From: Bacteroidales bacterium
GTDB taxonomy: Bacteria; Bacteroidota; Bacteroidia; Bacteroidales; UBA932
Assembly: GCA_017614715.1 (NCBI GenBank)
Contig: JAGABI010000001.1
Location: 1-64,000 of the forward strand
Direction: 5' to 3'
DNA length: 64,000 nt
This document shows, in pieces, positions 59,776-64,000 of the stretch; position 1 is the stretch's first letter, and every line of letters starts with the position of its first letter. The translations under genes and the position numbers were made by a program. A model generated the notes under the pieces. That model saw only the letters and a list, made by a program, of their open reading frames with translations, made no database searches and was not told the DNA's origin.

Positions 59776-61932
59776 CTATTCACTTGACATTAGGTTGCGG
59801 TAGAGTCCCTCCTCCTGCATCAGGGAGTCATGAGTTCCACGCTGCAGTATCTTGCCCTGATCCATCACAATTATCTCGTCGCAGTCGCGGATGGTAGAGA
59901 GCCTGTGGGCAACAATTATCTGGGTGGGGCCCATCATACGGATGGCAGTCATCACCTCATCTTCTGTGGTGGGATCGAGTGCGGAGGTCGCCTCGTCCAT
60001 AATCAATATGGAGGGCTCCTTTGCCAGTGCGGTGGCAATCTCTATGCGCTGACGCTGCCCGCCGCTGAAGTTCTGGCCACCCTTGACCACCTTTGTGCTG
60101 AAGCCCTCGGGACGGCTCACGATGTCGGCACGGATCTGGGCGTCGTTGCAGGCCATCATCACCGTGAAGTCCTCAATACTCTCGTCCCACATGCGAACAT
60201 TCTGCATTACGGTATCGTCGAACAGCACAACATTCTGGTCGATGACTGCAACAGAGTTGGTAAGCTCTTCTGAAGAGATGCTCTCGATTGGACGTCCGTC
60301 AAACAAAATCTCTCCTGACCAGGGCTTGTAAAGGCCGGAAATGAGCTTCGCGAGGGTGGATTTTCCGCAACCGCTGCTCCCCACGAATGCCACGCTGTGA
60401 CCGGGCTCTATCCGCAGGTTAAAGTTCTCAATCAACGGCGGCTGGAGCGGAGAGTAGCCGAACGTTACATCCTTCATCTCCAGCAAGCCGCCCAATTTGC
60501 CCTCGGCCATCTCGCCTTTGCTGTCGCGATGGTCCTCCGGATATTTCATCACATCCTCGATGCGCTCCATCTGGCTGCGCATCTCCACGATGGTCTGGGA
60601 GGCATTCACCACCTGGTCCACAGGCGCCATGAAAGAGGTTATGAACCCCTGGAACGCCAGCAGCATACCAACTGTAAGGTTACCTTTCAAAATGAGCAGG
60701 GCACCGAGCGACAGCACCGCGGTATTGACAACTCCCCCCACGAGTATCGGGAGCAGGCCAATCTTCATCTGCTGCTCGTCAGCCTCAGCCTCCATATTGA
60801 ATTTCTTTGCCCAAAGACCGCTCCAATACTCAAAGAAACCGGTTTCTGCACCAGCCGCCTTGATGCTCTCCATATTGTCTATGCACGAGATTGTGGCGGA
60901 ATAATATTTCCCTTCGCTCTGCTCGAGCGAACGGACCATATTGATGCGCTGCTTAGAAAAATAGAGCACCGTCATCATATTGATGACCGCAGCCAGGACA
61001 CCTATCAGCGTCAGCGACACAGAATAGCTGAGCATCAAAACCAGATATAGAATCAGCAGAGCTATGTTGATAATCTGCGGGGCAAGCACCTCCACCAGCG
61101 AGTGAGTGACAGTCTCGTTAAGATGCTGGCGCTGCTGCAGATCGCCCACACCGCGCATGGCGAAGAACGACATCGGCAGGTGCAGGACATGCTGCAGATA
61201 TGAAACATTCCCCTTCAAGGCCAGCGCCCCCGCTATTCGTTTGGAGTAGCGACCGGACAACAAGGCCAGCACAAACTGGAATATTGCGATGGCCCCTATT
61301 GCGATAAAGAACGGGGTTGCCCACGACGGGTTGTGCCCCGATATAATTTCATCGATGAAGATACGGGTAAAAAGCGGCGTAATCAACGCGATGAACGCTG
61401 CCAGAAGTGCAAAGATAAAGGTCAGCCTGAACGCTTCGCCCGCCCCGCGGATGTTTTTCTTGAGGTAGGAGAATATGCTGGTCGGCTGGCCGCCACGCTC
61501 AAACTTATCGGTCGGATTGAAGGTCAATGCGATACCGGTAAACGACTTGCGGAATTCGTCCATCGGAACCTCAACCGGCCCCACTCCGGGGTCGTTGAGG
61601 CAGGCGCGCCCCTTGCGGTACCCTCGGAACACGACAAAGTGCTCAAAATTCCAGTGGATAATGGCAGGACGCAACTCCTCCAACCCCTCCGGGGTCGTGC
61701 GATATCCGGAAGCCTCCAGACCGTAATTGCGGGCCGCATGGAGAATGCTTTTCGCAGAAGAGCCGTCGCGGCTCACACCGCAGGCAACCCTGACCTCCTC
61801 CAGCGGCAGCCATTTACCAAAGTGAGCCAGTATCATTGTCAGTGATGCGGCACCGCACTCCACCGCCTCCATCTGCATCACCATCGGCACTTTGATCACC
61901 TTGTGTTTACGCTGCTTCATACGACTTTGCAT
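59776..61932 (-). CDS. NHLM-type export ABC transporter with C39 leader peptidase
   Basis: 718 aa. N-terminal C39 peptidase with catalytic Cys in QMEAVECGAASLTMIL (about residue 27), His in HWNFEHFVVFRGY and Asp in LNDPGVG, then six TM helices and an ABC ATPase (VGSSGCGKSTL, FSGGQRQR, ILIMDEATSAL). It removes leader peptides after a double-Gly site and exports the cargo (NHLM_micro_ABC1 type). Its start overlaps the stop of the HlyD gene by 1 bp. No precursor peptide gene is visible in the window, so cargo must be encoded further right or elsewhere. Confidence 0.92.
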   Translation of the reverse strand: MQSRMKQRKHKVIKVPMVMQMEAVECGAASLTMILAHFGKWLPLEEVRVACGVSRDGSSAKSILHAARNYGLEASGYRTTPEGLEELRPAIIHWNFEHFVVFRGYRKGRACLNDPGVGPVEVPMDEFRKSFTGIALTFNPTDKFERGGQPTSIFSYLKKNIRGAGEAFRLTFIFALLAAFIALITPLFTRIFIDEIISGHNPSWATPFFIAIGAIAIFQFVLALLSGRYSKRIAGALALKGNVSYLQHVLHLPMSFFAMRGVGDLQQRQHLNETVTHSLVEVLAPQIINIALLILYLVLMLSYSVSLTLIGVLAAVINMMTVLYFSKQRINMVRSLEQSEGKYYSATISCIDNMESIKAAGAETGFFEYWSGLWAKKFNMEAEADEQQMKIGLLPILVGGVVNTAVLSLGALLILKGNLTVGMLLAFQGFITSFMAPVDQVVNASQTIVEMRSQMERIEDVMKYPEDHRDSKGEMAEGKLGGLLEMKDVTFGYSPLQPPLIENFNLRIEPGHSVAFVGSSGCGKSTLAKLISGLYKPWSGEILFDGRPIESISSEELTNSVAVIDQNVVLFDDTVMQNVRMWDESIEDFTVMMACNDAQIRADIVSRPEGFSTKVVKGGQNFSGGQRQRIEIATALAKEPSILIMDEATSALDPTTEDEVMTAIRMMGPTQIIVAHRLSTIRDCDEIIVMDQGKILQRGTHDSLMQEEGLYRNLMSSE

Positions 61933-62768
61933 TATTTGCCGCTCACATTCTTCACGGCATTGTCAACAGCGCCGGTCAGCACACGCCAAACCTTCTTGCG
62001 GTCGGTAACAATCTGGATGTTGCATAAAGAACCCGTGCCGACCTGCAGTTCAGAGCCTTTCTTACGGCTCCAGACCAGCTTGCCATCTTTCTCGTCGAGC
62101 AGGACGCGAACCTCATACACGGCATCGCCTTCCTTGATAAACGTCGCCAGCGGGTCAAGTTTGAGGCGGCGAACCACCTCGTCACGGGAGGTGGGGAACT
62201 GCTCTATACCGACAATATGTCCGTATGCATAGCCCCACTTCTCACGCTGCAGATCGGCGGGAGTGGTCTGCACCTGCATACCAATCTTCAACTTGCGCAA
62301 ATCTTTGTATGAGACGTAACACAACATCTCACGGCCGGTCATATCGGCGGTCTGGGGCATTATCCACGCCACAGCCTCACGCGCCTTGAACTCGGTCCCT
62401 TCCGGCAGGGTGTTGAGAACCACGCCGCTGCGATTGGCCTGCAAGGTGGTTGTCGCAAGCGCAGAGCGCACCTGCAGCAGCGCATCGCCGGCAGATACGA
62501 CCTGCCCGTGCACAGCAATTACCCTTCCGATGGTTCCGTCATAGGGCAGGCTTACGGGAGAGGCCTCACCAAAGGGGAAGACCACGCCCTGGGCATTTAC
62601 CTTATAGTTTATCGTTCCAAAAATACACCAGTAGAGCGCCACTATCACCATAGCCAGCATCGCCGCCAGCACGACTGAAAGCCGTGGCGACGAGACGCGG
62701 GCCATCTCTTCGGCCTCACTGTGGTCGTCCAGAGCCTCAAGGGCCTCCTTGTTGAAAAGGTCGGACAT
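61932..62768 (-). CDS. NHLM system HlyD-like secretion protein
   Basis: 278 aa. A cytoplasmic N-terminus (about 1-28) precedes one TM helix (about 29-50: LSVVLAAMLAMVIVALYWCIFG) and a barrel-sandwich region (GTIGRVIAVHGQVVSAGDALLQV). No long coiled coil is present, as in the short HlyD proteins of NHLM systems (NHLM_micro_HlyD type). It connects the ABC pair to the periplasm. 1-bp overlap with the next gene and a 4-bp gap from the STAS gene. Confidence 0.85.
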   Translation of the reverse strand: MSDLFNKEALEALDDHSEAEEMARVSSPRLSVVLAAMLAMVIVALYWCIFGTINYKVNAQGVVFPFGEASPVSLPYDGTIGRVIAVHGQVVSAGDALLQVRSALATTTLQANRSGVVLNTLPEGTEFKAREAVAWIMPQTADMTGREMLCYVSYKDLRKLKIGMQVQTTPADLQREKWGYAYGHIVGIEQFPTSRDEVVRRLKLDPLATFIKEGDAVYEVRVLLDEKDGKLVWSRKKGSELQVGTGSLCNIQIVTDRKKVWRVLTGAVDNAVKNVSGK

Positions 62769-62772
62769 ACCG

Positions 62773-63078
62773 CTATGCCTGTTCTACTGTCAGATGGCGT
62801 GTAAAGCCCGTCATCTGGAGGATTTTATATATCTCGGGACGGACATGGGTGAGCTTCATCTGCCCGCCCAGGGTACGTATCACAGTTCTCATGGTAGCCT
62901 GCATCACGCGCAGACCGGAACTGGACATATATGTGAGTTCAGAACAATCTATCTCCAGGTTGACACCCTGGACCAGTGCCGGTTCAAGTTCCTTCTCAAA
63001 TGTGGCTGCGCTGAAAGTATCGATACGCGCGTCGGTCTTTACTACGGTCTTTCCTTCTGCATTGATAATCTCTGCCAT
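62773..63078 (-). CDS. STAS-domain anti-sigma factor antagonist
   Basis: 101 aa, a single STAS domain with the phosphorylatable serine motif YMSSSGLRVM (about residue 53-62). RsbV/SpoIIAA-type proteins bind the kinase partner when dephosphorylated and release its target. It lies 4 bp after the RsbW-like kinase gene in a SpoIIE-type phosphatase, kinase, antagonist order, the classical partner-switching module, here fused operonically to an export system. Confidence 0.92.
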   Translation of the reverse strand: MAEIINAEGKTVVKTDARIDTFSAATFEKELEPALVQGVNLEIDCSELTYMSSSGLRVMQATMRTVIRTLGGQMKLTHVRPEIYKILQMTGFTRHLTVEQA

Positions 63079-63082
63079 AGCT

Positions 63083-63496
63083 CTACTTGTTTAAAAATTT
63101 CTTCATTGTCAAAAGGTTCTTGCCTTCAAGGCGCTGGTACGTCACTTCATTCATGATGTTCTTGACGATAAAGATTCCCAGGCCACCCTGCTCTCGATCC
63201 ATGGGATTGACATCTAAATCCACATCCTGCTTCATGGTGGGGTCAAAAGCTTCGCCCTTGTCAGAGAGCAGGAATGTCAGCTCCTTGCCGTCACTCTCTG
63301 CAACCAGGGTTATCTCTGAACTGGTACCTTCAGGGTAGGCGTAGAAAATAACATTGCTGACCATCTCTTCCAGCACCAGCTGCAAGTTCATGGCAAGCTC
63401 CATATCCAGCCCCAACTCATCCACGATCTCCTCAACAAAACCGGACACCTTCATGAGCTCCGATTCATCATTTTTAATTGTAAGTTCTCGTTTCAT
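63083..63496 (-). CDS. RsbW-like anti-sigma serine kinase (HATPase)
   Basis: 137 aa. GHKL ATPase with the N-box LVLEEMVSNVIFYAY, G1 LSDKGEAFDP and G2 GGLGIFIVKNIM. It phosphorylates the STAS protein and binds the regulated partner. A sigma factor target is not encoded in the window's right end, so the output could be a sigma factor elsewhere or another protein. Spacing to neighbours 4 and 15 bp. Confidence 0.9.
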   Translation of the reverse strand: MKRELTIKNDESELMKVSGFVEEIVDELGLDMELAMNLQLVLEEMVSNVIFYAYPEGTSSEITLVAESDGKELTFLLSDKGEAFDPTMKQDVDLDVNPMDREQGGLGIFIVKNIMNEVTYQRLEGKNLLTMKKFLNK

Positions 63497-63511
63497 AGGT
63501 CTATAATTATA

Positions 63512-64000
63512 TTATTTCAATTTCAGACAAACCATGGTCAAATCGTCGTTAGGCTCGGCGCCGTCACGGAATGCGTTCACAGATGCGACAATCTTCTCTA
63601 TTGTCTCCTTGGATTTGAGGTCATTGAAACTCTTGGCCTCCTGGGCAAGACGGTCGTCGCCGAACTGATCCTGGACAGTGTTCTCAGCCTCGTTGAGGCC
63701 GTCGGTATAGAGCAGCAGCTTCCTACCCCGGATGTTGTCAATTGACTCACCCACAAACTCTTCATCGTCCCAGATGCCCAGGGGCACATTGGTCTCCATC
63801 TCCATGAATTCGCCGTCCAGCAGGGGCGGGTTATGGCCGCAGTTGCAATAATCCATCTTGCCGGTTACCAGATTGATCTGACCGATGAACATAGTGACAA
63901 ACATGTTCTGCTCATTGTCCCTGGAGAGGTTTGCATTCAGCTTGTTAGCTATCTCCTGCGGGGGAAGCTCGCGCTGCGCCTCTACCCGGAACAGGTTCCT
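63512..64000 (-). CDS. SpoIIE/RsbU-type PP2C serine phosphatase, 5' end outside the window
   Basis: The last 162 codons are visible and the frame is open to the window edge. It shows the PP2C/SpoIIE pattern: NMFVTMFIGQINL, YCNCGHNPPLL, GRKLLLYTDGLNEAEN, and the terminal NDDLTMVCLKLK. The enzyme dephosphorylates the STAS antagonist to flip the partner switch; sensor domains, if any, lie outside the window. It is the first visible gene of the operon that ends with TolC. Confidence 0.92.
   Translation of the reverse strand, partial: RNLFRVEAQRELPPQEIANKLNANLSRDNEQNMFVTMFIGQINLVTGKMDYCNCGHNPPLLDGEFMEMETNVPLGIWDDEEFVGESIDNIRGRKLLLYTDGLNEAENTVQDQFGDDRLAQEAKSFNDLKSKETIEKIVASVNAFRDGAEPNDDLTMVCLKLK

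Noticed and set aside
1-64000. CRISPR array or rRNA genes
   Set aside because: No regularly spaced repeat-spacer pattern and no rRNA-like sequence was seen; the only tRNA found is tRNA-Arg.

Overview
The window is chromosomal DNA of a member of the Bacteroidales (Bacteroidota). Supporting signs are a one-protein hybrid two-component regulator (beta-propeller, kinase, receiver, AraC), fimbrillin-type and FISUMP lipoproteins, a TonB-dependent receptor, lipoproteins with short signal peptides ending in Cys, an almost complete lack of Shine-Dalgarno sites, and repeated Bacteroidota promoter boxes (TAnnTTTG, sometimes with TTTG/TTG 19-20 nt upstream). Housekeeping genes are GC-rich. I cannot fix the family or genus.

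Layout. 1-31.5 kb is mostly core and metabolic: truncated hybrid regulator, CPBP protease, FISUMP protein, tRNA-Arg(CCU), rpmF with its DUF177 partner, typA, guaA, a choloylglycine-hydrolase-family amidase, gltS, a fimbrillin-like lipoprotein with a tiny upstream peptide gene, a VWA lipoprotein, a TonB receptor, a carbohydrate operon (GH78 rhamnosidase, NapC/SUMF1 fusion, exported Gfo/Idh oxidoreductase, sugar isomerase-like protein), proC-proB-proA, an M49 peptidase, purB and small unknown genes. 50.8-55.2 kb is core again (tpiA, polA, rsmG, rpmH). 55.2-64 kb is one minus-strand operon: a partner-switching module (PP2C phosphatase, RsbW-like kinase, STAS protein) followed by an NHLM-type peptide exporter (HlyD, C39-ABC, second ABC, RND-type adaptor, TolC).

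31.6-50.5 kb is an accessory island, patchily AT-rich, and is the most novel part. In order it carries: a triple CbxX/SpoVK-type AAA+ protein, a promiscuous-type ATPase, a CHASE2 sensor without output domain, an exported caspase-like peptidase with PEGA and LamG-like domains, an in-frame recombination chimera, a DUF234 ATPase with a nuclease-like tail, a 2TM-channel-like protein, a membrane-anchored helical protein, an SH3-multi-TM-ADP-ribosyltransferase-like protein, an ECF sigma factor fused to a C39-like papain-fold domain, a protein with an RNA polymerase alpha-CTD-like domain and, convergently, a DUF2201/VWA protein with its MoxR ATPase plus a Cys-rich unknown. The combination of sensor, protease, ART-like and pore-like proteins, AAA+ remodelers and a dedicated transcription module suggests a regulated stress or conflict (defence-like) system. 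That function is inference.

The island also records rearrangement. The chimera at 40033-40287 joins the start of a second sigma gene to the end of a second AAA gene. Palindromes overlap the promoters of both ATPase genes, and orphan copies of the same promoter-palindromes remain at 41736 and 50664 with no gene behind them.
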